A stretch of 64,000 nt of DNA from Sphingobacterium sp. CZ-2 (GTDB lineage: Bacteria; Bacteroidota; Bacteroidia; Sphingobacteriales; Sphingobacteriaceae), in assembly GCF_004526235.1 (NCBI RefSeq), contig NZ_CP038159.1:3224001-3288000 (forward strand). Reading direction: 5' to 3'. Positions within the stretch are counted from its first letter, which is position 1, and the number at the start of each line of letters is the position of its first letter. The notes under the pieces were generated by a model. That model had not been told where the DNA came from. It made no database searches and was given only the letters and a program-made list of their open reading frames with translations. Position numbers and translations under genes: made by a program. Of this stretch, positions 17,478-25,740 are shown piece by piece.

Positions 17478-18410
17478 TTATTGTTTTGATGGATTAATCA
17501 TTTTTTTGATTCCTTCCTGGTAGGAAGTAATCTTAAATTCTGGAAATCTCTTCTTGAACTTATCAGATACGAAAATATTATCGTATTTGTACCGTGGTAA
17601 TAATTCGAGTAGCTCTTTTGCTTGATTGTTAAAGAGGCTTCCGAATTTGAAAAAGAGCATAGACAATATTTTATATGGAAGTTTTCTTTGTAAAATCTGC
17701 GAAGATTGATCGATGATCTCTTTGTAGGTCATTCGCTGGTCATCGCATGGCAAATGCCAGGTCTGTCCGTAAGCATCGGGTGTATTCCCGATTAATGCCA
17801 TAGCTCGACTGGCATCGGGTGTCCAGATCAGTGTCCTTCGGGTATTGTCTTTGATCGGAACGATCAGTTTTTTGTGTTGTGCTATCTTTTCGAAGATCAT
17901 GCCATTGGTAATGCTCTGTGTTTTCCCTGTGCCATAGAATTCTGGTGCCCTACAGATAACGGCTTCGATCTGCTTATTTTTCATTTCCTCCAAAAGCATA
18001 TTTGCCATTTCTGCTCTTACGGATGATTTTGGTCCATTAGGTTGGAAAGATGTTTCTTCCGTTTGGGGTTCGCTGGTTTTAGGATACATATAGGTATTGT
18101 CAAAAAACACCAGTTTTGTGTCGTGTTTTTTGCAGGCATCTATCACATTCCGCATCATAATGGGGAATTGATCAATCCACATTTGGCTATTCATTGGCAA
18201 GCCAACGGTGAGATAGGCGATATCACTACCTTCAACAGCTTTGGAGGTCGCCTCCGCATCTAGCAGGTTTGCAGGAAATAACTCATCGGTTTCATGAACC
18301 TTTTTAGGATTTCTACTGACCAAGCGGATATCATTTGTATAATGAAGTTTGAGTTCTTTCACCAACTCTTCTGCTATTTGGCCGTTTGCTCCGAGGATTG
18401 TTTGTTTCAT
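17478..18410 (-). CDS. NAD(P)-dependent epimerase/dehydratase-like protein (atypical SDR)
   Basis: 310 aa with a Rossmann start, TILGANGQIAEELVKEL, fitting the GxxGxxG dinucleotide site, and RLVSRNPKKV shortly after, which suggests NADPH preference. The middle has VVFFDNTYMYPK-like residues (FFDNTYMY), resembling the YxxxK region of extended SDRs though displaced. The rest follows the NAD-dependent epimerase/NmrA-like pattern. Substrate unknown. It stands alone on the minus strand in a sparsely coding stretch. Confidence 0.78.
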   Translation of the reverse strand: MKQTILGANGQIAEELVKELKLHYTNDIRLVSRNPKKVHETDELFPANLLDAEATSKAVEGSDIAYLTVGLPMNSQMWIDQFPIMMRNVIDACKKHDTKLVFFDNTYMYPKTSEPQTEETSFQPNGPKSSVRAEMANMLLEEMKNKQIEAVICRAPEFYGTGKTQSITNGMIFEKIAQHKKLIVPIKDNTRRTLIWTPDASRAMALIGNTPDAYGQTWHLPCDDQRMTYKEIIDQSSQILQRKLPYKILSMLFFKFGSLFNNQAKELLELLPRYKYDNIFVSDKFKKRFPEFKITSYQEGIKKMINPSKQ

Positions 18411-18659
18411 GAGTAATAGGATGTTTATTGAATTACAAAGATGAGGGAAATTTTATAATTAGGATGTAAATTTTGGACTATTGGATTCATGAGTAGAATA
18501 TTATCTTTAAATGTTTTCATGTTAATATTCCTTTTTTTTTTGAGGGTTTCCTATTGGCAATGGATCCATGACAATTATTATTGTAAAAACAGAGCGTTTT
18601 GTTTCTTACATAATTTGCTCCTTAACTCTTCAGTGTAAAAGTAATATTTAAGTAAGGTT

Positions 18660-18702
18660 AAAGTATGCTTTTTGTATGTATTACATACGAAAAGCATACT
18701 TT
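18660..18702. repeat. 43-bp near-perfect palindrome
   Basis: The arm at 18660-18680 (AAAGTATGCTTTTTGTATGTA, 21 bases; key core GTATGCTTTT) is matched by its inverse at 18682-18702 with a single mismatch around one central T. It is too long and symmetric for chance. It is not followed by a T-run typical of terminators, so it may be a protein binding site or the footprint of a repeat element. Confidence 0.7.
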
Positions 18703-18783
18703 TAGGTTACTTTCATGATACTTTAACACAGGTCTTAACCTTTCAATGGGATAGACTTTTCCCCGGGAGTGGGGTAAACTTTC

Positions 18784-18979
18784 CCCATCATTGCGAGGCA
18801 CTTTCCCCGTCATTGCGAGGCACTTTCCCCGTCATTGCGAGGAACGAAGCAATCTTCCCGCATGTCATGCTGAGTGTAGTCGAACCATCTAAATATGGTA
18901 CCCGTAAAGATCCTTCGACGATGCTCAGGATGACAAAGTTCAAAGATTGCTTCCTCGTGCCTCCTCGCAATGACGGTGG
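18784..18979. repeat. Nested interspersed palindromic repeat
   Basis: GTCATTGCGAGGAACGAAGC at the left is answered by an inverse copy ending CCTCCTCGCAATGACGG at the right. Inside lies a second inverted pair: TGTCATGCTGAGTGTAGTCG against CGACGATGCTCAGGATGACA. The left edge carries a 22-base tandem unit (CATTGCGAGGCACTTTCCCC plus two) repeated twice and a bit, starting near 18787. Same family as 16289-16498 and 51117-51268. Confidence 0.85.
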
Positions 18980-19024
18980 GATTTCCATTATCGTTTTTTA
19001 ACGCTAAAAAACTACCTTTGTATT

Positions 19025-19324
19025 ATGAAAAGCAATCCCCAACATTCAAAAAACACAAATCCTCAACAATCCAAGAATAAAGATTCTTATCAATCCAAGA
19101 ATTCCAATCCTCAACAATCCAAGAATAAAAATTCTCAAACCAAGGGGCCAAAGAAAAGACCTAACGATCCGAACAAGAAATTCCTTCAGCATGTTCAAGA
19201 TCAGGCTCAGAAAATGGCGGAAGTACTGGGGAAGAAAAATGGCGAACAGTTTATCAAAGATGCTTTGAAGGATTACCCTCATCTTTTACCATTTGAACTG
19301 GAAAAATTCACCAAACAAAAATAA
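19025..19324 (+). CDS. Small basic protein with N-terminal Asn/Gln/Ser/Lys repeats
   Basis: 99 aa. The first ~45 residues are low-complexity tandem units of the type NPQQSKN/NPQHSKN, encoded by near-identical DNA repeats, so the length is probably variable between strains. The C-terminal ~45 residues form a compact helical domain (FLQHVQDQAQKMAEVL, then GEQFIKDALKDYPHL and ELEKFTKQ). This domain aligns with the 76-aa protein at 36919-37149, so they belong to one unnamed family. No signal peptide; probably cytoplasmic. Function unknown. Confidence 0.65.
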   Translation: MKSNPQHSKNTNPQQSKNKDSYQSKNSNPQQSKNKNSQTKGPKKRPNDPNKKFLQHVQDQAQKMAEVLGKKNGEQFIKDALKDYPHLLPFELEKFTKQK

Positions 19325-19334
19325 GGTCTAATAA

Positions 19335-19778
19335 ATGGAAATGCGCAAAATGAGGTTGAATATTTTATTTAGTTTGCTTTACATCCTCTTCTTTATTACT
19401 TCCTGTAATCAAGAACGCAGTAAAATCCAAACTGAAAAAGATTTTATTTCCATCGTTGATCGAGATACTTCCCGATTGCATTTAGTGCTTTACAAAGACC
19501 GTTTCCATGGCAAGATTATCAATACCAAACCAGGCGGATATATTGTCAAAGGAGAAATCAATGGAAAAATAGTTGGAGATACATTGGAAGGGGATAACCT
19601 GTATACCCCTTTTAAATGGGCTAATCAGAAAAGAGCACCCATAGTACTACTCAAAAAAGGGGAAAACTATCTGCTCGGGAATGGCATTTTGAGTATTCAT
19701 CTCGGTATACCCCATTTTATGCCAGGTTCCATCAATTTCGATAATCCTAAGCATACTTATTTACCTGTTCAAAAATAG
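19335..19778 (+). CDS. Small predicted lipoprotein of unknown function
   Basis: 147 aa. A basic start (MRKMR), a hydrophobic segment and the lipobox ITSC/N mark it as a lipoprotein. The mature part is beta-rich (LHLVLYKDRFHGKIINTKPG) with no family I recognise. It begins 10 bases after the repeat-containing small gene on the same strand and may be cotranscribed. The true start could be the second ATG a few codons in. Confidence 0.65.
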   Translation: MEMRKMRLNILFSLLYILFFITSCNQERSKIQTEKDFISIVDRDTSRLHLVLYKDRFHGKIINTKPGGYIVKGEINGKIVGDTLEGDNLYTPFKWANQKRAPIVLLKKGENYLLGNGILSIHLGIPHFMPGSINFDNPKHTYLPVQK

Positions 19779-19822
19779 GAAATTTCAAAGCCTGTCCTAA
19801 ATAATTCAAATACCAGACCTAA

Positions 19823-20374
19823 TTAATTCGGTGAAATATTCGAAAAGGTGGTCAATAATTTCGGAAGGATAATCTTGAACCAGATGGTGAAGCTTTCCGG
19901 TTCCCTTTGCATCCACTGCAATAATTCCATCAGAGATATCCACTGATAATCGGCTACCTCCAAGGGATTTATATCAGGGTCTACATCCGAATAGCCCACC
20001 AGCACCGTATCCAACTCATGTTCGATCAGGTTATTCTCCACATACTCCTTATATTGAAATTTATAGACTTCAAATAACGGACATGCTAAGCCCATCTCTG
20101 CCATCAGTCTTTCCTTGGCAGCCTGCATGGTAGTTTCATCCAACTGTTGATGGGAACAGCAGGTATTCGTCCAAAGCAAAGCACCATGGTATTTTTTGGC
20201 GGCACGACGTTGGATCAATATTTTCCCTTCCTTATTGAATATGAATACGGAAAACGCGCGATGCAATAAACCCAATTGATGGGCTTCCATCTTTTCCATG
20301 AGTCCCATTTCCTCATCTTGCTCATTGACCAAAACAACCAAATCCCTATTTTTTATCTCTTGATTTTTTCTCAT
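19823..20374 (-). CDS. idi: Isopentenyl-diphosphate delta-isomerase (type 1)
   Basis: Nudix-fold enzyme that interconverts isopentenyl and dimethylallyl diphosphate, feeding carotenoid synthesis. Diagnostic stretches are ALLWTNTCCSHQ, with the metal-site cysteine and histidine of IPP isomerases, and AKERLMAEMGL, the Nudix helix. The start chosen is the ATG at 20374 (MRKNQEIKNRDLVVLV); the longer frame from 20401 runs into the cyclase gene. Even so it overlaps the end of the lycopene cyclase gene by 29 bases, which indicates coupled translation. It is the last gene of the carotenoid operon. Confidence 0.9.
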   Translation of the reverse strand: MRKNQEIKNRDLVVLVNEQDEEMGLMEKMEAHQLGLLHRAFSVFIFNKEGKILIQRRAAKKYHGALLWTNTCCSHQQLDETTMQAAKERLMAEMGLACPLFEVYKFQYKEYVENNLIEHELDTVLVGYSDVDPDINPLEVADYQWISLMELLQWMQREPESFTIWFKIILPKLLTTFSNISPN

Positions 20375-21050
20375 GGCTAAATTTTTCAAAAAAGAATACA
20401 TTCCAGATGATCAGCACATACCCATAAACAGCATCCTCAATGGGGATGGTGCCAATTCGAATATTCATAAATTCATTGCTGTTATAATTGACAATGGGCG
20501 ATTCCAATCCCGTTCCCGTCAGCACGCCATTTACTGGCAAAAATCCCAACATTAATAGTCCATATATAAAAGATACCTTTCCTATAGACTCCATTTTAAG
20601 TCCAAAGTTTAGGATCAGTATGCTTAAAAGGGTAACCAGCGCGGTAACAAAGGTATATTGTAATTCATGGAACCGTAGGGCGATTACTGATGTAACAATG
20701 ACCGTCAGCCATACAATAATGTTGTTGAAGGCATTCATCCATTCCAGATTGAAGAATTTGTTCAAGCAGAAATAGGTGAATACACAGCTGAAGGGTATGC
20801 AGAAGAAAAACAGGATCTCTTCTAAGGGTAATCCGGCTAGAGGAATGCCTAACAAATAGGTTTCATTGAACCACCAAATGCCTATCTTGGTAAACCAGGC
20901 ATCCCATATGATGAAAGGAATAGCCACCAAGGTTGCTGCTTTCAGAAAATCCATAAAATACCTGTCGAATCGGATCCGCTTATCAAATGAGAAGATAAAA
21001 CAGATGCTGATCGTCAAAATATTTATTAAGAGGTAGGTGAATTGGATCAT
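20346..21050 (-). CDS. crtYcd: Lycopene beta-cyclase, fused CrtYc/CrtYd type
   Basis: 234-aa membrane protein with about seven hydrophobic segments. It holds two copies of the lycopene cyclase domain; the motif PLEEILFFFCIPF in the first and IPIEDAVYGYVLII in the second carry the conserved acidic residues of this family. The enzyme closes both ends of lycopene to beta-carotene in the membrane. In actinobacteria the halves are separate crtYc and crtYd genes; Bacteroidota have the fused form. It overlaps crtZ by 4 bases. Confidence 0.88.
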   Translation of the reverse strand: MIQFTYLLINILTISICFIFSFDKRIRFDRYFMDFLKAATLVAIPFIIWDAWFTKIGIWWFNETYLLGIPLAGLPLEEILFFFCIPFSCVFTYFCLNKFFNLEWMNAFNNIIVWLTVIVTSVIALRFHELQYTFVTALVTLLSILILNFGLKMESIGKVSFIYGLLMLGFLPVNGVLTGTGLESPIVNYNSNEFMNIRIGTIPIEDAVYGYVLIIWNVFFFEKFSHEKKSRDKK

Positions 21051-21505
21051 CTCTTAGGGGCATTAAAATACATTTTAAAATATTTGATGGGCACCCAGAG
21101 AAAGCCAAAACATTCCCCTGGAAATTTTCCGACATGTTTATGATGTTGTTTATGTGCTCTTCGTATGCCTAATAAATAGGGGTTCTTGGTATTTCGTAAT
21201 AAGGAGATACGTTGGTGAATAAAAATATCATGGACAAAAAAATAAGCCATGCCATATAAAGTAATCCCTATACCAATCCACAACAGGTACCAAGTTTCCG
21301 GCTCCATGCCTTTGTAGATCAGAAAAATGGCAGGTACGGCAAAAATGATGAAGAACAGATCGTTGCGTTCAAAAGCACCATCATGACTATGATCATGATG
21401 GTCTTTATGTAAACTCCAAAGGAAACCATGCATCACATATTTATGGGTCAACCAGGTGATGGGCTCCATGAGGAGGAAAGTGATCAATAAGATAAGATAT
21501 CCCAT
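21047..21505 (-). CDS. crtZ: Beta-carotene hydroxylase
   Basis: 152-aa integral membrane di-iron enzyme with the histidine clusters of the fatty-acid-hydroxylase superfamily: H21xxxxH26 (HKYVMH), H33xxHH (HKDHH), HDIFIHQR and HKQHH near the end. It adds 3-hydroxyl groups to beta-carotene, yielding zeaxanthin. The short spacing and 4-base overlap with crtYcd indicate one transcript. No ketolase gene is present nearby, so zeaxanthin is the predicted end product of this cluster. Confidence 0.92.
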   Translation of the reverse strand: MGYLILLITFLLMEPITWLTHKYVMHGFLWSLHKDHHDHSHDGAFERNDLFFIIFAVPAIFLIYKGMEPETWYLLWIGIGITLYGMAYFFVHDIFIHQRISLLRNTKNPYLLGIRRAHKQHHKHVGKFPGECFGFLWVPIKYFKMYFNAPKR

Positions 21506-21519
21506 ATTTTCTTAATTTT

Positions 21520-21963
21520 TTAAATCCCTTGCTTTTCTAAAAATATCCTGAGCGATTTATCCTTGATGTTGGTTTTATGCTGCTTTACATATTCCAGATC
21601 CTTGGTCAAACTGGATTTATAACCCAGAAAGGAAGGGGAGTTGTATTGGATAGCATATCGCAATAAACGTATCTCCACCGCTTTAGGTTCTTTTTCAGCC
21701 GCTTCATCCAGGAGCTTTCTGCCTTTCTTGAAACTGCTCAATTTTGCCATTGGATTGAAAGCATGCTTGGCCCAGATACAATGGTAATACCCTGCATAGG
21801 CCATCTCCAAATTCGTTTTGTTGGTTTTTTCCAACTGCTGCAGCATGATGGAGCAAACATCCTTATCACTGGCGGCCTTGATCAGATTGGAGCTATAATT
21901 TTCGGTAGAAAATACCAGTCCCAGACTGCAGATCAAGATGGATATCATACTTAGTATTTTCAT
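21520..21963 (-). CDS. Conserved exported protein of the carotenoid operon, function unknown
   Basis: 147 aa with a signal peptide (MISILICSLGLVFS). The mature part is helical with two cysteines (VCSIML; YHCIWAKHAFNP) and a TPR-like repeat pattern (EKEPKAVEIRLLRYAIQYNSP). It sits between crtB and crtZ with short gaps on both sides, so it is part of the operon. I recall similar genes in other Bacteroidota carotenoid clusters, but no catalytic role is assigned. It might help transport or localise the pigment; that is inference. Confidence 0.75.
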   Translation of the reverse strand: MKILSMISILICSLGLVFSTENYSSNLIKAASDKDVCSIMLQQLEKTNKTNLEMAYAGYYHCIWAKHAFNPMAKLSSFKKGRKLLDEAAEKEPKAVEIRLLRYAIQYNSPSFLGYKSSLTKDLEYVKQHKTNIKDKSLRIFLEKQGI

Positions 21964-21986
21964 AAACGTTTACAATTCATGGGGTC

Positions 21987-22823
21987 TTAAAATCGTGCGA
22001 TCTGAAAGTTCATGTAACTGGACATCAGCAGATAGAATTTCTGCGTATTCGGAATCCGTACTCTTTTCTGCATGATCTCCTTCGCTGCTGTGTTCTTAAT
22101 CTTTTGAAATAGACTTTGGTAATATGTATAGGCTAAATAAACACCAAATTTGGATGATATGGGCAATTGTTGAATACCAACAAAAGCTACCTGAAAATCT
22201 TTTTCAATATCCTTTTCAATGGACTTTTTGATTTCGCAATTGAACTGTCGAAGGTTGATTTCCGGAAAATAGCTTCGTCCTAAGGTTTCAAAATCAGCTT
22301 TCAGATCGCGAAGAAAATTGACCTTCTGAAAAGCACTCCCCAACTTCATGGCGTATGGTTTTAAACGTTCGAATTGCGTGTGATCACCTTCCACGAAAAC
22401 ATGCAGGCACATCAGGCCGACCACCTCTGCAGAACCCAAGATATATTCCTGATATCGATCAAGATCATATTCCACTTTTTTAAGATCCATACGCATACTG
22501 TGAAGAAATTGATGGATCAGCTGGTAGTCAATTCGATACTGTCGAACCGTGTCCTGAAACGACTGCAGGATGGGATTCAAGGAAATCCCTTTTTCCAAGG
22601 CTTCAAAGGTGTTCCTTTCAAACTCGTTCAAAAGAAGTTCCTGGTCGAATCCATGGAAGCTATCGACGATCTCATCCGCTAACCTTACATAACCGTAGAT
22701 CGCATAAATTGCTGGTCTCAAGTGCCTATCAATAGCTTTTATCCCCAATGAAAATGAAGTGCTATATTTTTGGGTGGTTTCTTGACTTATTTTATAAGCC
22801 AATTCATCATATAATTTCTTCAT
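21987..22823 (-). CDS. crtB: Phytoene synthase
   Basis: 278-aa squalene/phytoene synthase. The two aspartate-rich motifs that bind magnesium-diphosphate are present: D50-x-x-x-D54 in LADEIVDSFHG and D173-x-x-x-D177 in LRDLKADFETLGRSYFPE. The opening YSTSFSLGIKA fits the family. It condenses two geranylgeranyl diphosphates to phytoene. It follows crtI by 29 bases. Confidence 0.92.
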   Translation of the reverse strand: MKKLYDELAYKISQETTQKYSTSFSLGIKAIDRHLRPAIYAIYGYVRLADEIVDSFHGFDQELLLNEFERNTFEALEKGISLNPILQSFQDTVRQYRIDYQLIHQFLHSMRMDLKKVEYDLDRYQEYILGSAEVVGLMCLHVFVEGDHTQFERLKPYAMKLGSAFQKVNFLRDLKADFETLGRSYFPEINLRQFNCEIKKSIEKDIEKDFQVAFVGIQQLPISSKFGVYLAYTYYQSLFQKIKNTAAKEIMQKRVRIPNTQKFYLLMSSYMNFQIARF

Positions 22824-22852
22824 AGCTTATGTTTTTGAATACATCATAATCG

Positions 22853-24337
22853 TTATATCTCATTTGCGACAATCTTTCCGGAGATCAGCGAAGGTGGAAC
22901 TCCAGGCCCTGGAACCGTTAATTGACCGGTATAATGCAGGTTCTTTATCTTTTTATTTCTGATACTAGGCTTTAGGATCGCAGTCTGCGATAAGGTGTTG
23001 GCCAATCCATAGGCATTTCCACCATAAGCTTGGTAATCTTTCTTAAAATCTGCCACGCAATAGCTCCTTTTATATAAAATTCGCTCCTTAATATCCGGGC
23101 ATTCAAAATGTTTCTGAATGCGGGAAAGCATGATATCCAGGTACTTCTCCCTGGCTTCTTCAGTATCCTCAAGGCCTGTGGCCAAAGGCATCAACAGAAA
23201 TAAATTCTCAGCACCTGAAGGAGCTACATGCGGATCCGTTTTAGACGGACAGCACACATAGAATAAAGGGTTTTTCGGCCAGGATTTTTCCTTATAGATT
23301 TCGTCGAGATGTTCATCCAGCCCAGCGTCAAAAAATAGCGTATGATGCTTCATTGAAGGTATCTTTCCTTTGATTCCCAGATAAACGATCAAACTGGAAG
23401 GTGCGAAGGTTTTCTTTTCCCAATAAGATGATGAATAATTCCTGAATTTTTCAGGAAGCAGGGATTCCATATGCTGATAATCACAGGAAGCAATGATCTC
23501 ATCGGCGGTATGCGTTTCATTTTGAATCTTGAAAGAGGCAATGCGCACATTTTTAGACTGATCGGCTACAAGCTTAAGGTCTTTAACAGCAGCATGGTAA
23601 TGGATTTTTACGCCTAAATCCTCCGCAATTTTTACCATCGCTTTGATCAGTTCAAAAAACCCACCCTGTGGGTACCAAGTCCCCAGTTCATAGCCCCCAT
23701 AATTCATTAAGCTGTACATGGCAGGGATCTTAGCTGGTGAGGCTCCTAAAAATATCACCGGAAATTCCATGATAGATCTTAGCAATGGTGATTTAAAATA
23801 AGAGCCTACGTAAGACCTGAAATTTCGGAAAAGATGAAGCTTTAAGGCGGAGGAAAGGAGGGAGGGTTTCGTAAATTCTAGGATAGAGTGGCAGGGTTTA
23901 TCAATAAATTGCTGCATGCCCACCTCATATTTAAATTTTGCAGCACGCATGAAATCATCATATTTCTTTCCTGCTCCAGGTTCTTCTGATTCGAATAAAG
24001 CTCTTATCTCCTTGGCATCCTTTGGTATGGATACTCTTTTATCTTTACTTATGAATTCAAACTGTGGATTTAATGGGTCAAGCGTATAAAAATCAGCTGA
24101 GCGGAATCCAAAATCTTGAAAGAAATTTTCGATGATATCGGGCATCCAATACCAACTGGGTCCCATGTCAAAAGTAAAACCTTCTTCGGTCTTGAATTGA
24201 CGAGCACGTCCTCCCGGGCTTCCATTTTTTTCTAGCATATGTACTTCATGTCCTGCTTTTGCTGCATAACATGCGGCCGATAGACCGGAAATACCCGCGC
24301 CAATTACGATTACTTTTTTTCTTTTGCTTTGATTCAT
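22853..24337 (-). CDS. crtI: Phytoene desaturase
   Basis: 494 aa. The N-terminal VIGAGISGLSAACYAA is the FAD-binding GxGxxG site, followed by GPSWYWMPDIIENFF, a typical CrtI segment. The C-terminal LHYTGQLTVPGPGVPPSLIS is the CrtI/bacterial-type signature. It desaturates phytoene to lycopene. It is the first gene of the carotenoid operon; upstream are a TATATTTG -7 box and an inverted repeat shared with the marR upstream region. Confidence 0.93.
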   Translation of the reverse strand: MNQSKRKKVIVIGAGISGLSAACYAAKAGHEVHMLEKNGSPGGRARQFKTEEGFTFDMGPSWYWMPDIIENFFQDFGFRSADFYTLDPLNPQFEFISKDKRVSIPKDAKEIRALFESEEPGAGKKYDDFMRAAKFKYEVGMQQFIDKPCHSILEFTKPSLLSSALKLHLFRNFRSYVGSYFKSPLLRSIMEFPVIFLGASPAKIPAMYSLMNYGGYELGTWYPQGGFFELIKAMVKIAEDLGVKIHYHAAVKDLKLVADQSKNVRIASFKIQNETHTADEIIASCDYQHMESLLPEKFRNYSSSYWEKKTFAPSSLIVYLGIKGKIPSMKHHTLFFDAGLDEHLDEIYKEKSWPKNPLFYVCCPSKTDPHVAPSGAENLFLLMPLATGLEDTEEAREKYLDIMLSRIQKHFECPDIKERILYKRSYCVADFKKDYQAYGGNAYGLANTLSQTAILKPSIRNKKIKNLHYTGQLTVPGPGVPPSLISGKIVANEI

Positions 24338-24365
24338 TGGTATAATATTATATCAATATCAAAAG

Positions 24366-24373
24366 CAAATATA
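24366..24373 (-). promoter_or_regulatory. Promoter -7 box of the crtI operon
   Basis: On the minus strand this reads TATATTTG, a full match to the Bacteroidota TAnnTTTG element, 28 bases before the crtI start. The MarR-operator-like repeats at 24379-24408 lie directly upstream, in the spacer and -33 region. Confidence 0.6.
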
Positions 24374-24378
24374 GAAAT

Positions 24379-24408
24379 TTAGTATATAAAAGTATATAAA
24401 TACACTAA
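24379..24408. promoter_or_regulatory. Probable MarR operator at crtI
   Basis: AAAGTATATAAATACACTAA (24389-24408) is an 8-4-8 imperfect inverted repeat, and an additional half-site TTAGTATA (24379-24386) lies ten bases to the left, one helical turn. The same half-sites (TTAGTGTA/TATACTAA) form the palindrome in front of the marR gene. Its position beside the -7 box suggests repression. Confidence 0.55.
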
Positions 24409-24490
24409 ATAAAGAGGCTTAAAAGTGTAATTTTAACCTTATATCGCTTGATATTAATATAATTATAAACCAAAAAATATATAAAAGGTT

Positions 24491-25144
24491 TTATTTTGTA
24501 CTAATTTTTTCTATTCCAATATCCAATAAATGATCCGTGGAAGGATGCATTTCGTAGATGGGTTCATGGAAGAGATCCAATTTGGTCAATAAATGAATCA
24601 GCTGATTTTTTTCGATGTTCGTGAGGTTGCCAGAAACTATTTTAGTAGCTGTACGTATTTTATCCATTTGGGCATCCAAAGCTTGTTCCCCTTTTGGAGT
24701 AAGGTGAATTAGTTTAGCACGTTTATCTTCTTGGGATGCTACTTGGTTTATCCAACCCATCTTTATTAATCTATTGATGGTCTGAATCCCTCCTGGTTTT
24801 TCTTGTTTATTTAATTTTATAAGCTCCATTTTGGTCATGGAGCCATGTGCTTTTAGATTAATCAGAAATATGAATTCATCTTGGGTAGAAAAATCAGATC
24901 CTTCAATAGCTGCTTTTGAATAGGATTTTGCATACCTTCCCATGTGAATGAGTAGGGTGCAGATCACACTTTCTGCTGAACGGCCAAGTTCCTTGCCTTG
25001 CCACGTTGGATCTTTCCAATCCTGGTTTTTACGGGTTAACCAATCGATATAACCTTGTAGGTTCTTTTCCTGATTTGTTTCCTGTTGGCTTGCTTCATAA
25101 GCAGCTGCAGAATCCAACAGTTCATGTAAAAAATGATAATTCAT
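24491..25144 (-). CDS. MarR family transcriptional regulator of the carotenoid cluster
   Basis: 217 aa. The winged helix lies in the second half: MTKMELIKLNKQEKPGGIQT, INRLIKMGWINQVASQEDKR as recognition helix and wing (the DxR of MarR proteins is EDKRAK), then LTPKGEQAL. The N-terminal ~90 residues add helices for dimerisation. It lies directly upstream of crtI in the same direction, with a 153-base gap containing the crtI promoter. Inverted repeats shared by its own upstream region and that of crtI make it the likely regulator of both. Confidence 0.88.
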   Translation of the reverse strand: MNYHFLHELLDSAAAYEASQQETNQEKNLQGYIDWLTRKNQDWKDPTWQGKELGRSAESVICTLLIHMGRYAKSYSKAAIEGSDFSTQDEFIFLINLKAHGSMTKMELIKLNKQEKPGGIQTINRLIKMGWINQVASQEDKRAKLIHLTPKGEQALDAQMDKIRTATKIVSGNLTNIEKNQLIHLLTKLDLFHEPIYEMHPSTDHLLDIGIEKISTK

Positions 25145-25154
25145 ACCTAAATAA

Positions 25155-25174
25155 TTAGTGTAAAATTATACTAA
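25155..25174. promoter_or_regulatory. Probable MarR autoregulatory operator
   Basis: TTAGTGTAAAATTATACTAA is an 8-4-8 inverted repeat (7 of 8 paired positions) located 11-30 bases upstream of the marR start. It shares both half-sites with the repeats at crtI. Confidence 0.6.
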
Positions 25175-25202
25175 ATTATGTAAGTTTCGAAATTTTTATC
25201 TA

Positions 25203-25664
25203 TTAATCGTTAAAATGATATAGGAATACCACATCGCCAACATATACCGGCTTGTTATTTCCTTTAACATTTAATTTGGCGGTAATGGTTGCTTTTACTG
25301 TTCCCCTTAAATTACTAATGGATTTTACGGTTGCTTCCAATTGGACTTCATCATTCACCAATACTGGAGCTCCAAATCGTAGATTCTCAATACCGTAATT
25401 GATCTCCATTTTTACATTTCTGACATCAGCAATCTGTTTCCAAAGGTAGGGGATCAGGGAAAGCGTAAGGTATCCATGGGCAATCGTTGATTTGAAAGGA
25501 CCTTCATTTTTAGCCTTTTCTTCATCCACATGGATCCATTGATGGTCTAACGTAGCATCCGCAAATTTATTGATCTGTGCTTGATCGATCTGGTGCCATT
25601 GTGAAACGCCTAACACCTTTCCTTCATGTGATTTGTACTCTTCGTAATTGTTAATAATGATCAT
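25203..25664 (-). CDS. MaoC family dehydratase (hot-dog fold)
   Basis: About 153 aa from the ATG at 25664 (MIIINNYEEYKSHEGK); the frame extends upstream to 25706 but the extra residues are unlike the family. FADATLDHQWIHVDEEKAK is the hydratase-2 motif with the catalytic Asp and His, followed by STIAHGYLTLSL, the second signature. Such enzymes hydrate trans-2-enoyl-CoA or similar thioesters. It lies between the outer-membrane operon and marR on the same strand; no functional link to either is evident. Confidence 0.85.
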   Translation of the reverse strand: MIIINNYEEYKSHEGKVLGVSQWHQIDQAQINKFADATLDHQWIHVDEEKAKNEGPFKSTIAHGYLTLSLIPYLWKQIADVRNVKMEINYGIENLRFGAPVLVNDEVQLEATVKSISNLRGTVKATITAKLNVKGNNKPVYVGDVVFLYHFND

Positions 25665-25740
25665 GTTTCTTATAAGTATGCTGTAAATATAGAATAAAGA
25701 CAGCATAATTTAAGTTTTGTTTCCTAAAGCACGAAGGAAT

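Larger units (their letters stand above)
18411..19024. other. Gene-poor stretch with palindrome and repeats
   Basis: About 610 bases without a credible gene. It contains a near-perfect 43-bp palindrome (18660-18702) and the interspersed repeat at 18784-18979, both listed separately. Frames that run through the repeat on either strand (18672-19001 and 18788-18988) translate repeat sequence and are not genes. Confidence 0.6.

Noticed and set aside
18672..19001. Open frames across the repeat region on both strands (also 18788-18988)
   Set aside because: They translate the interspersed repeat arms and tandem units; the same sequence is non-coding at 16289 and 51117.
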